DNA from: Dokdonella_A sp963834755
GTDB lineage: Bacteria; Pseudomonadota; Gammaproteobacteria; Xanthomonadales; Rhodanobacteraceae
Length of the DNA: 64,000 nt
Direction: 5' to 3'
NCBI GenBank assembly: GCA_963834755.1
Contig: CAWICQ010000012.1
Location: 496,001-560,000, forward strand
Under the pieces are notes generated by a model that was not told where the DNA came from, made no database searches, and saw only the letters and a program-made list of their open reading frames with translations. Position 1 is the stretch's first letter, and the number at the start of each line of letters is the position of its first letter. Shown here in pieces: positions 1-11,366 of the stretch. Made by a program: the position numbers and the translations under genes.

Positions 1-1095
1 GCGCAAGGCCGTATTTTCCAGGCGTTCGAACAGGCCGACGCCGGCCACGGGCGCCGTTTCGGCGGCACCGGTCTCGGCACCACGATCGCCAAGGCGCTAA
101 CCGAATTGCTCGGCGGCCAGATCGGTTTTGAGAGCCGCGAAGGCGAGGGTTCGCATTTCTGGGTCGAGATGCCGTTCGGTATCGCCGCCGAAGCCGAGGC
201 TGCGCAAAGTCAGAAGGCAGCCGAAGTCGCGTACGGCGGCGAGAACGTCATCGCGTTCGACGATCCGTTCATCCGCCATCGCGCGCGCGTGCGTCCGTTG
301 CGCCTGCTCGTCGCGGACGATCAGCCAGCCAATCTCACCGTGCTGTGCCGTCTTCTCGAAAAAGCCGGCCATCAGGCACAAACCGTCGACAGCGGCGAAG
401 ATGTGCTCGCGGCGCTCGAGGATGGACATTTCGACGGCGTCATCATCGACCTGCACATGCCGGGCGTCAGCGGTCTCGATGTGCTGAAGCAGGTGCGCGT
501 GATGGAAGCCGGCGCGCAGTCGTTGACGCCGTTCGTCGTGCTGAGCGCGGATGCGACCGCGTCAACGGTGCGTGCGTGCGAGCAAGCCGGCGCGCGCGCG
601 TTCCTGACCAAACCGATCGCGGTGAATCGTCTGCTGGATGCGCTCGCGGATATCGCGCTCGGCTCGTCGGAAAGCCAGATCAAACCCGCGCAGGTCGTGG
701 CGGAAGCGGCGGCGTCGGAAACGGTCATTTCGCGCAACGTGCTCGACGAGCTGAAAGAACTTCAGCTCGGCAACGATTTCCTCGGATTGTTCCTCGACGA
801 ATGCCTGCGCGATGCGCTGAAGAGCATTGGCGAGCTGGAAAAGACCGGCGCCGGCACGCAGTGGGACATGTTCCGCGATCATTGCCACGCACTCAAAGGT
901 GTCGCCGGCAACATGGGCGCCGTGCGCCTTGCGAGTGCGGCGTCTGAAACGATGCGGCTGGGCAACTGGCAGCTGGCGCGCGAATGGCGGCCGCGGATCC
1001 GTACTCTGCGCGAGCAACTCGAAGTCGCTCGCAACGCATTGAAGACAGCTTCGGTATCTCAGGAATCGGAACGCGGGCCGGATCGAATCAGCTGA
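1..1095 (+). CDS. rpfC: RpfC-type hybrid sensor kinase, C-terminal part
   Basis: The 5' end lies outside the window; the frame is open from base 1 and gives 364 residues. It begins inside the HATPase domain, where the G-box motif GGTGLG is visible near residues 24-29. A receiver domain follows (about residues 100-220) with the acidic pair DD and phospho-acceptor D150 in DLHMPG, and the conserved K in LTKP. A C-terminal HPt domain carries H296 in CHALKG. This ATPase-REC-HPt order is that of RpfC, the inner-membrane sensor of diffusible signal factor that also restrains RpfF. The gene converges on rpfF, as in Xanthomonas. rpfG is not in view and may lie elsewhere. The family call is firm; the RpfC assignment rests on the rpfF neighbour. 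Confidence 0.88.
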   Translation, partial: AQGRIFQAFEQADAGHGRRFGGTGLGTTIAKALTELLGGQIGFESREGEGSHFWVEMPFGIAAEAEAAQSQKAAEVAYGGENVIAFDDPFIRHRARVRPLRLLVADDQPANLTVLCRLLEKAGHQAQTVDSGEDVLAALEDGHFDGVIIDLHMPGVSGLDVLKQVRVMEAGAQSLTPFVVLSADATASTVRACEQAGARAFLTKPIAVNRLLDALADIALGSSESQIKPAQVVAEAAASETVISRNVLDELKELQLGNDFLGLFLDECLRDALKSIGELEKTGAGTQWDMFRDHCHALKGVAGNMGAVRLASAASETMRLGNWQLAREWRPRIRTLREQLEVARNALKTASVSQESERGPDRIS

Positions 1096-1108
1096 TCGGG
1101 CCCGCGTT
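1070..1108. terminator. Hairpin between convergent rpfC and rpfF
   Basis: A perfect 10-base inverted repeat (AACGCGGGCC and its complement) has inner GAT/ATC pairing and spans the rpfC stop codon. It sits in the convergent junction with rpfF and could act on both transcripts. There is no clear T-tract, so intrinsic termination is only inferred. Confidence 0.4.
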
Positions 1109-1138
1109 CACGGTATTGCGGAGGGTTTCCGTAAAGCT

Positions 1139-2074
1139 TCAGACCACGGCCGACATGCGCGCGAACGCAGGTTGTTCCTGCGCGGGCTCCGACTCGACAA
1201 CGGCCGGACGCTTCTGCTGAGCGCGGACCAGGCGCTCCATCGTGCGCAGCGACTTCTCACCGAGTTGCAGTGCGGTGTCGACCCACACTTCGGTGACCTG
1301 CATCAGCTCGGCCAGCGTCACCGGCTTGGCGATCTGGCGGACGCGGTTCATCGCCGCGCGCGCGTGCGCGATGCGATGGTTGCGACGGATCAGTTCGTGA
1401 ACCGCCTGCACGCCTTCGCCCTTCGGCACAAGGATGTCGATGACACCCATGCGGTGCAGATCTTCGCTCGAATAGATCGTGCCGTTGAGCATCATCTCTT
1501 CGGCGAGGCGCGGGCTGACGCGCTGACACAGGAACGAATACGCACCCATGCCCGGGAAGAGATCGAACAGCACTTCGGGAAAGCCCATGCCGATGCCGCG
1601 TTCTGCGACGACGGTCTGGCACGAAAGCGCAAGCTCGAGTCCGCCGCCGAGCGCGTCGCCCTGGACGAGCGCGACCGTGTGCGCATTGCGGTTGAGCGCG
1701 GCGTGCAGCTCATGCACGCCTTCGACGCACAGGCGCGCGTAGGCGAGCAGATGTTCGCGATTGCGCTCGCGGATCAGGCGGCAGAACAGTTCGAGATCGC
1801 CGCCGAGGTTGTAAACGTTTGCATCCGAAGCCATCACGATGTGCGCAAGGCCGCCATCGTTGTTGGCGGCTCGCATCGTGAGCTGATCGGCAGTACGCTT
1901 GAGAAACTCGCGCATCTCCTTCATCAGCGGCACGGAGAAGCACGCGCGGTATCCCGTGTCGCGCGGGAAACGATGTGCGTGCATGAAACACCAGTAAGCG
2001 TTGTCGACTGCGTCTTCTTGTGTGCGCAGCAAACGGAAATCTTGGTCACGATGTAAAACTTCGACGGCGGTCAT
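1139..2074 (-). CDS. rpfF: DSF synthase RpfF (enoyl-CoA hydratase/thioesterase family)
   Basis: This 311-residue crotonase-fold protein makes the cis-2-unsaturated fatty acid signal DSF from acyl-ACP by dehydration and thioester cleavage. The crotonase oxyanion-hole region GGGLE is present, and the two glutamates expected from Xanthomonas RpfF appear as E147 (GGGLELA) and E167 (GFPEVLF), 20 residues apart as in the studied enzyme. I chose the ATG at 2074 because GAGGGG lies 9 bases upstream; an in-frame ATG at 2119 has no comparable site. The gene is convergent with rpfC and, with rpfB further on, forms a DSF synthesis, sensing and turnover locus. Confidence 0.93.
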   Translation of the reverse strand: MTAVEVLHRDQDFRLLRTQEDAVDNAYWCFMHAHRFPRDTGYRACFSVPLMKEMREFLKRTADQLTMRAANNDGGLAHIVMASDANVYNLGGDLELFCRLIRERNREHLLAYARLCVEGVHELHAALNRNAHTVALVQGDALGGGLELALSCQTVVAERGIGMGFPEVLFDLFPGMGAYSFLCQRVSPRLAEEMMLNGTIYSSEDLHRMGVIDILVPKGEGVQAVHELIRRNHRIAHARAAMNRVRQIAKPVTLAELMQVTEVWVDTALQLGEKSLRTMERLVRAQQKRPAVVESEPAQEQPAFARMSAVV

Positions 2075-2349
2075 GGTCGGAAACCCCTCAGCTTGGACGC
2101 CGCCACGTTGATCGTGCACGTAGCGGCTATGCGCTGCACCCCTCCAGTGCCCCCAGGATCGGGACGATCAGTTTCAGTGTAGCGCAAAAATTGTGTGAAA
2201 TTTGACACCTGATGTCAGATATGCAAATGCATCTTAAGGCCCTGTTTTTGCGAAAACCCGGGCGAAAGGGGGCATAAAATCCGCCTCCGCCAATGTTTAA
2301 CAATCGTGAAAATTATCGGTTAAGTGACTTTTCCATCGCATGCCAGTTA

Positions 2350-2366
2350 TTGGCATGATTATTGAC
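2350..2366 (+). promoter_or_regulatory. Candidate sigma-54-like promoter before the PilZ gene
   Basis: TTGGCATGATTATTGAC matches the -24 element (TTGGCA) and the spacing of a sigma-54 promoter, but the -12 element reads TTGAC, not the expected TTGCA/T. It ends 50 bases before the PilZ start codon. The rest of the 2075-2416 gap is AT-rich by local standards and shows no gene; it must also hold the divergent rpfF promoter, which I could not pin down. Confidence 0.25.
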
Positions 2367-2416
2367 TCTTAAGAACCGACCGCTGCGTCGGTCATCCAGG
2401 AGCAGAGGGAATCGCG

Positions 2417-2767
2417 GTGACCAACGAGGAGAGGGCACGCTCGGGCGCGCGTTCGGCGCGGATGCCGATGCAATCGACCGTGCTCTTGAGCCGCGGGGCT
2501 GACGCCTGGACGACGGATATCGAGGACATCTCGGCGTCCGGGGTTCTGGTGCGCAAGCCCGACGGCTGGGGGCACCGTGTCGGCGACCTGTTCGCGCTCG
2601 ACATGATGATCGGCGCCGACCTCAACATCCATCTGGAGGCAACCGTCGCGCGGGTGACGGCCGAGCACATCGGGTTTGCGTACACGCGCATCCCGGCCGA
2701 GAAGGAGGCTCCGCTGTGGAATCTCCTCGGCGGTTACGCCGACCGGCTCGAGTACTTCCGGACCTGA
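2417..2767 (+). CDS. PilZ-domain protein
   Basis: This single-domain protein of 116 residues belongs to the PilZ family, which binds cyclic di-GMP. An arginine-rich N-terminal stretch (RARSGARSAR, about residues 6-15) supplies the RxxxR element, and DISASG (about residues 37-42) is the D/NxSxxG element. The start is GTG at 2417, supported by GAGGGA six bases upstream. It lies between rpfF and rpfB, which are transcribed the other way, so it is its own unit. DSF signalling through RpfC-RpfG controls c-di-GMP in xanthomonads, so a PilZ effector here is suggestive, but a functional link is inferred from position only. Confidence 0.85.
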   Translation: MTNEERARSGARSARMPMQSTVLLSRGADAWTTDIEDISASGVLVRKPDGWGHRVGDLFALDMMIGADLNIHLEATVARVTAEHIGFAYTRIPAEKEAPLWNLLGGYADRLEYFRT

Positions 2768-2822
2768 CCCGAGACTTCGCAACTGATACGTCGGACCTGA
2801 ACGCGCCGAACGCCGATCGCGA

Positions 2823-4526
2823 CTAGGCCTGCGTCGCGGGGGCCGCTTCGGCAGGCGCCGGGTCACGCAATTCGCGGCGCAGGATCTTGCCGACATTGGT
2901 CTTCGGCAGCGAATCGCGGAACTCGATGTACTTGGGCTGCTTGTAGCCGGTCAGGTTCGCGCGGCAGTGCGCGCGAACGTCGTCGACGGTGAGCGTCGGG
3001 TCCTTGCGCACGATGACGATCTTGACCGCTTCGCCGGATTTCTCGTCGGGCACGCCGACTGCCGCGACTTCGAGCACGCCCGGCTGCTGCGCGACGACGT
3101 CCTCGATTTCGTTCGGATACACATTGAAACCGGATACGAGAATCATGTCCTTCTTGCGATCGACGATGAAGACGAATCCCTGATCGTCAATGCGCGCGAT
3201 GTCGCCGGTGCGCAGCCAGCCGTCCGCCGCAAGCACCTTCGCGGTCTCGTCGGGCCGGTGCCAATAGCCCTTCATGACTTGCGGTCCGCGCACGCACAGC
3301 TCGCCGATTTCGCCGATCGGCAGCGGCTGGCCGTCATCGTTCTGGATCGAGACGTCGGTCGACGGAATCGGCAGCCCGATCGATCCGTTGTATTCGGGAA
3401 TATCGAGCGGGTTGATGCAGACCGCAGGGCAGGTTTCCGTAAGGCCGTACGCCTCGGCCAGCGTGCAGCCGGTTGCTTTTTTCCAGCGATCGGCGACCGC
3501 GCGCTGCACGGCCATGCCGCCGCCGAGCGTCAGGTGCAAGCGTGAAAAATCGACCTTGTCGAAACCGGGCGTGTTCAAAAGGCCAGCGAACAACGTGTTG
3601 ACGCCAGTCAGCGCAGTGAAACGGATCGTGCTGATCGCTTTCACGAACGCCGGCATGTCGCGCGGGTTCGTGATCAGGTGGTTGTAGCCGCCGACACGCG
3701 CGAAAACCAGGAAGTTCGCCGTCAACGCGAAGATGTGATACAGCGGCAGGGCGGTGACGACGACTTCCTCGCCCTCGCGCATGTTCGGGCTGATCCACGC
3801 CAGCGCCTGCAGCATGTTCGCAACCATGTTGCGATGGGTCAGCATCGCGCCCTTGGCGACGCCGGTTGTGCCGCCGGTGTATTGCAGGAACGCGATGTCG
3901 TCGCCGGTGATGTCGGGCTTGGGCGCTTTGGCGCGCGCCCCGCGGCGCATCGCGTCGTTGAAGCGGACGGCGCCCGCGATCGAATACGGCGGCACCAGCT
4001 TCTTTACATAGCGCACCACGAAATTCGTGATCGCCGATTTCGGCAAACCCAGCATGTCGCCGAGACCGGTGCAGATCACGTGGCGGCAATGCGTTTCGCC
4101 GAGCACCGCGGCCAGCGTGTGCGCGAAGTTGTCCAGCACGACGATCGCCGCTGCGCCCGAATCTTCGAGCTGATGCTTGAGCTCGCGCGCGGTGTACAGC
4201 GGATTGGTATTGACCAGCGTCAAGCCGGCGCGCAGCACGGCCATGATCGCAATCGGATACTGCAGGACGTTCGGCAGCATGATCGCCACCCGATCGCCCT
4301 TGGCCAGCTTCAGATCGTTGAGGAAATAACTCGCAAGCGACGCGCTCAGCCGATCGAGGTCGTCGTACGTGATCGACTTGCCCATGTTGACGAAGGCAGG
4401 ACGATGGCGGAAGCGCTCGCAGCATTCATCGAGCAACGCTGCGACGGAACGATAACGGCTCGGATCGATCTCGGCCGGAATGCCCTTTGGGTAACTTGCC
4501 AGCCAAGGACGATCGTTGCTCGTCAT
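2823..4526 (-). CDS. rpfB: Long-chain acyl-CoA ligase (RpfB/FadD type)
   Basis: This 567-residue AMP-forming ligase activates long-chain fatty acids to acyl-CoA. The ATP/AMP signature YTGGTTGVAKGA is clear near the middle, followed by the adenylate-forming motifs EAYGLTET and the hinge-region GWLRTGDIA, and the C-terminal lysine lies in KTNVGKILRREL. I chose the ATG at 4526 (MTSNDRP) because GGAG precedes it; the frame is open further upstream but lacks a site. Next to rpfF this is the RpfB position; in Xanthomonas RpfB acts in fatty-acid activation and DSF turnover. It could equally be called fadD. Confidence 0.88.
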   Translation of the reverse strand: MTSNDRPWLASYPKGIPAEIDPSRYRSVAALLDECCERFRHRPAFVNMGKSITYDDLDRLSASLASYFLNDLKLAKGDRVAIMLPNVLQYPIAIMAVLRAGLTLVNTNPLYTARELKHQLEDSGAAAIVVLDNFAHTLAAVLGETHCRHVICTGLGDMLGLPKSAITNFVVRYVKKLVPPYSIAGAVRFNDAMRRGARAKAPKPDITGDDIAFLQYTGGTTGVAKGAMLTHRNMVANMLQALAWISPNMREGEEVVVTALPLYHIFALTANFLVFARVGGYNHLITNPRDMPAFVKAISTIRFTALTGVNTLFAGLLNTPGFDKVDFSRLHLTLGGGMAVQRAVADRWKKATGCTLAEAYGLTETCPAVCINPLDIPEYNGSIGLPIPSTDVSIQNDDGQPLPIGEIGELCVRGPQVMKGYWHRPDETAKVLAADGWLRTGDIARIDDQGFVFIVDRKKDMILVSGFNVYPNEIEDVVAQQPGVLEVAAVGVPDEKSGEAVKIVIVRKDPTLTVDDVRAHCRANLTGYKQPKYIEFRDSLPKTNVGKILRRELRDPAPAEAAPATQA

Positions 4527-4639
4527 GAGTTCTCCAGACCAGCGGGCGCCGCCTGCGCCCGCTGTTGTCCTCGTGGTTCCATCGAGGCCCCCACGCGGCG
4601 AGAATTGCAGCATAAGCCCAGAAGAGGCGGCAAGCCGCA

Positions 4640-5101
4640 ATGCAACGCAGGATCGGCGAAGATTGCAAGTGTACGACGCGATTCGTTCTCGGCCTGGCGA
4701 TGGTCGTGGTTGCAGCCGGATGCGCGCGACCGCCGGACGAGGTCCAGATCCGGACCTCGATCGAGACCATGCGCAGCGCCGCCGAAGCGCGCCAGCCCGC
4801 CGGCGTGACCGGCGAGATCGCCGAGGATTTCACCGGGAACAATGGCGAGATCGATCGCGACGGGTTGTCGCGGCTCCTGAAGCTTCAGTTCCTGCGCAAC
4901 GAGTCGATCGGCGTCGCCGTCGGCGCCATCGACGTCACCGTGGAGGGCGACCGGGCGACGGCGAAATTCGATGTGACATTCAACGACGCCTCGCGGCGCT
5001 GGCTTCCCGGCGGGCGCGAGACCTATGCCATCGTCAGCGGCTGGCGGCGCGAAGGCAGCCGCTGGATTTGTTACAACGCGAGCTGGACGCTTTCGACTTA
5101 G
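4640..5101 (+). CDS. Small lipoprotein with NTF2-like fold
   Basis: The 153-residue product has an N-terminal hydrophobic segment (FVLGLAMVVVAAGC) ending in a lipobox-like VAAGC, so it is predicted to be a lipoprotein. The mature part resembles NTF2/SnoaL-like proteins, with alternating strands such as the IDVTVEGDRATAKFDVTF stretch and a tryptophan-rich C-terminus (GWRREGSRWICYNASW). The start sits upstream of two arginines, which suits a signal sequence. It is divergent from rpfB and convergent with acnA, with no partner that suggests a role. The specific function is unknown. Confidence 0.7.
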   Translation: MQRRIGEDCKCTTRFVLGLAMVVVAAGCARPPDEVQIRTSIETMRSAAEARQPAGVTGEIAEDFTGNNGEIDRDGLSRLLKLQFLRNESIGVAVGAIDVTVEGDRATAKFDVTFNDASRRWLPGGRETYAIVSGWRREGSRWICYNASWTLST

Positions 5102-5198
5102 CGCCGCGCGCAGCCGCTGCTCAGATCCGCGCCGCCGCGCTGCGAATCGTCGGCGCGGCGGCGCAGAATTGCGCAGCCTGGATCGATATGCGCCGATG

Positions 5199-7965
<2,767 letters not shown>

Positions 7966-8104
7966 TCGATGGTTCTCCTTGCGTCTTTTACGCGCGCGTT
8001 GCGCGCGGCGGCCTTCCGTGGAACGGAGGCGGGCGTGAGCCCACTATTATCGCCGATTTGGTTACTTTCCTGCGACTCGTCGCGGTGTTTAGCTGTGGCT
8101 TGAG

Positions 8105-8125
8105 CCCTCCCCTTCAAGGGGAGGG
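8105..8125. repeat. Palindromic REP-like hairpin
   Basis: A perfect 21-base hairpin of the type CCCTCCCCTT-C-AAGGGGAGGG lies downstream of unrelated sequence, followed by a GGGTGGGGATGG tail. Similar CTCTCCC-type hairpins follow ald, ftsK and rarA, so it belongs to a dispersed intergenic family that may also end transcripts. Confidence 0.6.
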
Positions 8126-8196
8126 TTGGGTGGGGATGGTGTTGTTGGTTCTATGTTCGCCGTGTTCGATTGATTTTTTTTGGATTGATAGCGCAA

Positions 8197-8805
8197 CGCG
8201 AAGACCGACTCACGTCCCTGTGTATTTTCGTCCGCCATCCTGGCGGCCGAGTCACTTTCTCTTGCTTGCCCAAGAGAAAGTAACCAAAGAGAAGGGCACC
8301 CTCGCGGCCGCGGTCGCCGGACTCCTGTCCGGCGACTTCGCGAGGCCGCTCCGAAGGTTCGCTGACGGTACGTCCGTGTGCCGACAGCGAACGCGCGCGC
8401 ATCGTGCGCGCGCCCTTTCGGGTTTTTCCCTACGCGCCCTCGCCGCGGCCGAGAGGGACCCGGTAGGAGCCAGAGCGCGGCCGTCCTGGCCGCAGAATCC
8501 AAAGCAACGTCGCTTTGCGGCTTTGCTCTTGACTCTGGGTCCCTCTGTGCCGCGGCGAAGGGCGGACGGAAGAGGCCCGCGTGCGCCGCACGCGGGTGAG
8601 CGCGAGGGATCGCGCTCATTTCGCTGCAGGCACAGGATGTGCCGTCAGCGAAACCCCGGCCGCCCGTAGCGCACCGGCGCACAGCGCCGGCGCGACACCG
8701 AGGGTGTGTTCTCTTTGGTTACTTTCTCTTGCACAAGCAAGAGAAAGTAACTCGGCCGCCAGGAAGGCGGACGAAACCACACAAGGACGTGAATCGGTCC
8801 TCGCG
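8197..8805. repeat. About 600-bp imperfect palindromic element
   Basis: The left half (8197-8500) matches the reverse complement of the right half (8510-8805) over most of its length. Matched blocks, from the ends inward, include CGCGARGACCGA, TTTCGTCCGCC, CTGGCGGCCGAGT, AAGAGAAAGTAACCAAAGAG, TTCGCTGACGG, CCGCGGC and AGAGGGACCC. The centre is near 8508, where AAAGC and GCTTT flank it. Each arm also holds a short inner hairpin (ACTTTCTCTTGC with GCAAGAGAAAGT). Reading frames through it on both strands are by-products of the symmetry. No transposase is present. Arms of this kind are widespread in xanthomonad intergenic DNA as far as I recall; the mirrored arrangement is what is unusual. Confidence 0.72.
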
Positions 8806-8837
8806 AAACCCAAAAAACCAGAGAGAAGCAGAGACGC

Positions 8838-8930
8838 TGGATCCTGGCTTTCGCCGGGACGACGAGAGATTGAGAGCCGATCGCAAGAACGACGAAGGAC
8901 CATCCCAGCCTCCGCCGGAACCACGAGATT
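8838..8930. repeat. REP-like repeat, copy A
   Basis: The core TGGCTTTCGCCGGGACGAC is shared with the copy upstream of the FemAB-like gene near 18.4 kb. A second, degenerate half (CCTCCGCCGGAACCACGAG) follows, so it looks like a paired REP unit. It lies between the palindromic element and the hflD stop. Confidence 0.55.
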
Positions 8931-8964
8931 GAAACGCGAGCGCCAAAACGAAAGAAGAAAAAAC

Positions 8965-9591
8965 CTAACCTCGATCCAACGTACACCTAGCCAACAACCC
9001 CCTCGCCAGCATCGCGTATTCGCGACGCCGCAACAGCAACCGGAATTGTCCGCCGCCGACTTGCCGCCAGAGCACGGCGGCGCGTACCGCAGCGAGCAGC
9101 ATCGCGCGGATCTGCTCGACATCGTGCGGGTTGCCGAGGTGCGCCGGGTTGCCGTGCACGATCACGCGCGGGCGCAGGTGCGAGAGCGTGTCGCAATAAA
9201 GCGCGGCGAGGCGCGCCTGCACGTCGGTGTTGAGGAGATCGAGGCGCGCACTGGGCTCAATCGTTTCGATGCCGGACCGCAGGCGCGCACGCACCGCCGT
9301 TTCGCGATCGAGCCGGCGCGCGATGCGCAGCACGTTGAGCACGAGTTGGGTAAAGGCAAGATCGCGTGTGCCGTCGTCGAGCTGCGCGATCAATTGCTCC
9401 AGACCAAGGCGCACGCCCGAGATGCCGCCGAAGACGTCGGCCGAGCTTTCGGCGTCGATGCGGAAGATGCTGGCGAGACTGGCTTCCGCGCTCGCGGTTT
9501 CGGTCAGGCCGCTGGTGGCGAGCTCATGAACCATCCGGCACGCCTGGAATACGCCGGCGAGCGCGATCACGCGGGCCTCACGCATCGGCAT
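8965..9591 (-). CDS. hflD: HflD-like protein
   Basis: This 208-residue, largely helical protein matches the HflD family (high-frequency lysogenization protein, membrane-associated in E. coli). The N-terminus MREARVIALAGVFQACRMVHELA is typical. Two in-frame ATGs (9591 and 9585) are possible. Both overlap the end of mnmA (9578), which implies translational coupling. The order nudJ-mnmA-hflD is the same as in E. coli, and that synteny is the strongest support. The cellular role outside phage lambda is poorly defined. Confidence 0.82.
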   Translation of the reverse strand: MPMREARVIALAGVFQACRMVHELATSGLTETASAEASLASIFRIDAESSADVFGGISGVRLGLEQLIAQLDDGTRDLAFTQLVLNVLRIARRLDRETAVRARLRSGIETIEPSARLDLLNTDVQARLAALYCDTLSHLRPRVIVHGNPAHLGNPHDVEQIRAMLLAAVRAAVLWRQVGGGQFRLLLRRREYAMLARGLLARCTLDRG

Positions 9592-10696
9592 CGTGCCAGC
9601 CTCCGAACGGCGCGTCGCTGCGCTGGATGATGCCGCCGCCGAGGCAGACGTCGCCATCGTAGAAGACGACGGATTGGCCGGGCGTCACGGCGCGCTGCGG
9701 TTGGTCGAACGTCACTTCGCCGGTCGTGCCGGAAATGCGTACCGAGCAGGCCTGGTCGACTTGCCGGTAACGCGTTCTCGCTGTGCAGTGGAACTCGGTG
9801 GCATCCGGCGGCGCACCGGAGACCCAGGTCAATTCATTCGCCGCCAGCTTTCGCGATTGCAGCCACTCATTGGCGTTTCCTTGCGCGGCGATCAGCACGT
9901 TGCGCGCGACATCCTTGCCGACGACATACCACGGATCGCCGGCGCTTTCCGCGCGGCCGCCGATGCCAAGGCCGCTGCGCTGGCCGAGCGTGTAGAAGAA
10001 GACGCCGCCGTGCTCGCCGACCGTGTCGCCGTCCGGCGTATGGATCTCGCCGCGCCGTCCCGGAATGTAGTCGGCAAGAAACGCGCGGAAATCGCGCTCG
10101 CCGATGAAGCAGATGCCGGTCGAATCCTTCTTCGCGTGCGTCGGCAGCATCGCGTCGCGGGCCATCGCGCGGACGTCGGTCTTGTCGAGCTCGCCGATCG
10201 GAAACAGCGTCGCCGACAGCGCTTCCTGCTGCAGCGCGTGCAGGAAATAACTCTGGTCCTTCGCCGCGTCGCGCGCGCGAAGCAGGCGCCAGCGGCCATC
10301 GACGCAGTCGGTGCGTGCGTAGTGGCCGGTCGCGATGCGCTCCGCGCCGAGCGCGCGCGCATGATCGAGGAACGTTCTGAACTTGATCTCGCGGTTGCAT
10401 AGCACATCGGGATTCGGCGTGCGGCCCGCGCGGTATTCATCGAGAAAATGCGCGAACACCTGATCCCAGTACTCGGCGGCGAAATTTCGAAGGTGCAGCG
10501 GAATGCCGAGCCGCGCGCAGACCGCGAGCGCATCCTTGCGATCGGCATCGGCGCGGCACGCGCCGTTGCGATCGTCCTCTTCCCAGTTCTGCATGAACAT
10601 GCCGGCGATCGGCGTATCCGACCGCTTCAGCAGGAGCGCCGCGACCGAGGAGTCGACGCCGCCCGACATGCCGACGATGACCAGTGACGGCGTCAT
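9578..10696 (-). CDS. mnmA: tRNA-specific 2-thiouridylase MnmA
   Basis: This 372-residue enzyme adds sulfur at C2 of wobble uridine 34 in tRNAs for Lys, Glu and Gln, using ATP and sulfur relayed from IscS through Tus proteins. The PP-loop SGGVDSS sits at residues 11-17. The catalytic cysteines are C100 (PDVLCNREIKF) and C196 (STGICFIGERDF). The C-terminal barrel domain ends in GGGIIQRSDAPFGG. Length and motifs are standard and the gene looks intact. It lies five bases downstream of the Nudix gene and overlaps hflD, so the three form one operon. Confidence 0.96.
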   Translation of the reverse strand: MTPSLVIVGMSGGVDSSVAALLLKRSDTPIAGMFMQNWEEDDRNGACRADADRKDALAVCARLGIPLHLRNFAAEYWDQVFAHFLDEYRAGRTPNPDVLCNREIKFRTFLDHARALGAERIATGHYARTDCVDGRWRLLRARDAAKDQSYFLHALQQEALSATLFPIGELDKTDVRAMARDAMLPTHAKKDSTGICFIGERDFRAFLADYIPGRRGEIHTPDGDTVGEHGGVFFYTLGQRSGLGIGGRAESAGDPWYVVGKDVARNVLIAAQGNANEWLQSRKLAANELTWVSGAPPDATEFHCTARTRYRQVDQACSVRISGTTGEVTFDQPQRAVTPGQSVVFYDGDVCLGGGIIQRSDAPFGGWHDADA

Positions 10697-10701
10697 GCGA
10701 T

Positions 10702-11223
10702 TCAGGCCGACGCCGTATCCGACGGCAGCCAGTGGATCGCGTCGAGAGGAATGCGACGGCCCGTGAGCCAGTCGTCGATGCTGGCCAGCACCATCGGACT
10801 GCGCAGGCGCGCGGCCTCGGCGGCTATCTCTTCGCGGTCGAGCCAGAGCGTGCGCAGGATGCCGTCATCGAGCGCGCGCGTCGGATGGTGACGAATCGGC
10901 ACCGCGGCGAACGTAAAGCGCACGAAGTGGCGCTCGGAATCCGGATTGCGCCACTGCTGAACGCAGAGGAGACAGTCGAGCGCGACGTCCCAGCCGGTTT
11001 CCTCGAGCGTCTCGCGCACGGCGGCGGCCTGCAGCGATTCGTCCGGATCGAGGTGTCCGGCCGGCTGGTTCAGCACGATGCGTCCGCGGATGTCCTCTTC
11101 GACCAGAAGAAAACGCCCATCGCGCGGCACGACGGTTGCGACCGTGACATGCGGACGCCATATGGCATCGTCTGCGGCCAGCATGGCCTTGATGGAATCT
11201 GGATGCGTGTCCGAAACAATCAT
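10702..11223 (-). CDS. nudJ: Nudix hydrolase (NudJ-like)
   Basis: This 173-residue Nudix protein has a Nudix box beginning GHLDPDESLQAAAVRETLEE and ending TGW, which keeps the catalytic REXXEE core. In E. coli the gene at this place, nudJ (ymfB), encodes a phosphatase acting on thiamine pyrophosphates and nucleoside di- and triphosphates; substrate here is unproven. I start it at ATG 11223 (MIVSDTHPDS), where homology begins, though the upstream sequence lacks a strong ribosome site. The frame is open to 11313, so a longer form is possible. Confidence 0.85.
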   Translation of the reverse strand: MIVSDTHPDSIKAMLAADDAIWRPHVTVATVVPRDGRFLLVEEDIRGRIVLNQPAGHLDPDESLQAAAVRETLEETGWDVALDCLLCVQQWRNPDSERHFVRFTFAAVPIRHHPTRALDDGILRTLWLDREEIAAEAARLRSPMVLASIDDWLTGRRIPLDAIHWLPSDTASA

Positions 11224-11366
11224 GTCGGAAAGTCTACAGGAGCCGCGTTGCGGCGGCTGGTGTTGGCGATGTCGTCGGCTCGATGCCGTCACGGTACGCC
11301 GCATATGACGCAAACGGGCAGGACCGCGGCGCTATACTGAGGCCGTTCGGTGAGAAATCGAGGCTC

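Noticed and set aside
8058..8932. Coding frames on both strands between acnA and hflD
   Set aside because: They lie within the palindrome and REP-like repeats; frames mirror each other across the symmetry and show no ribosome sites or families.
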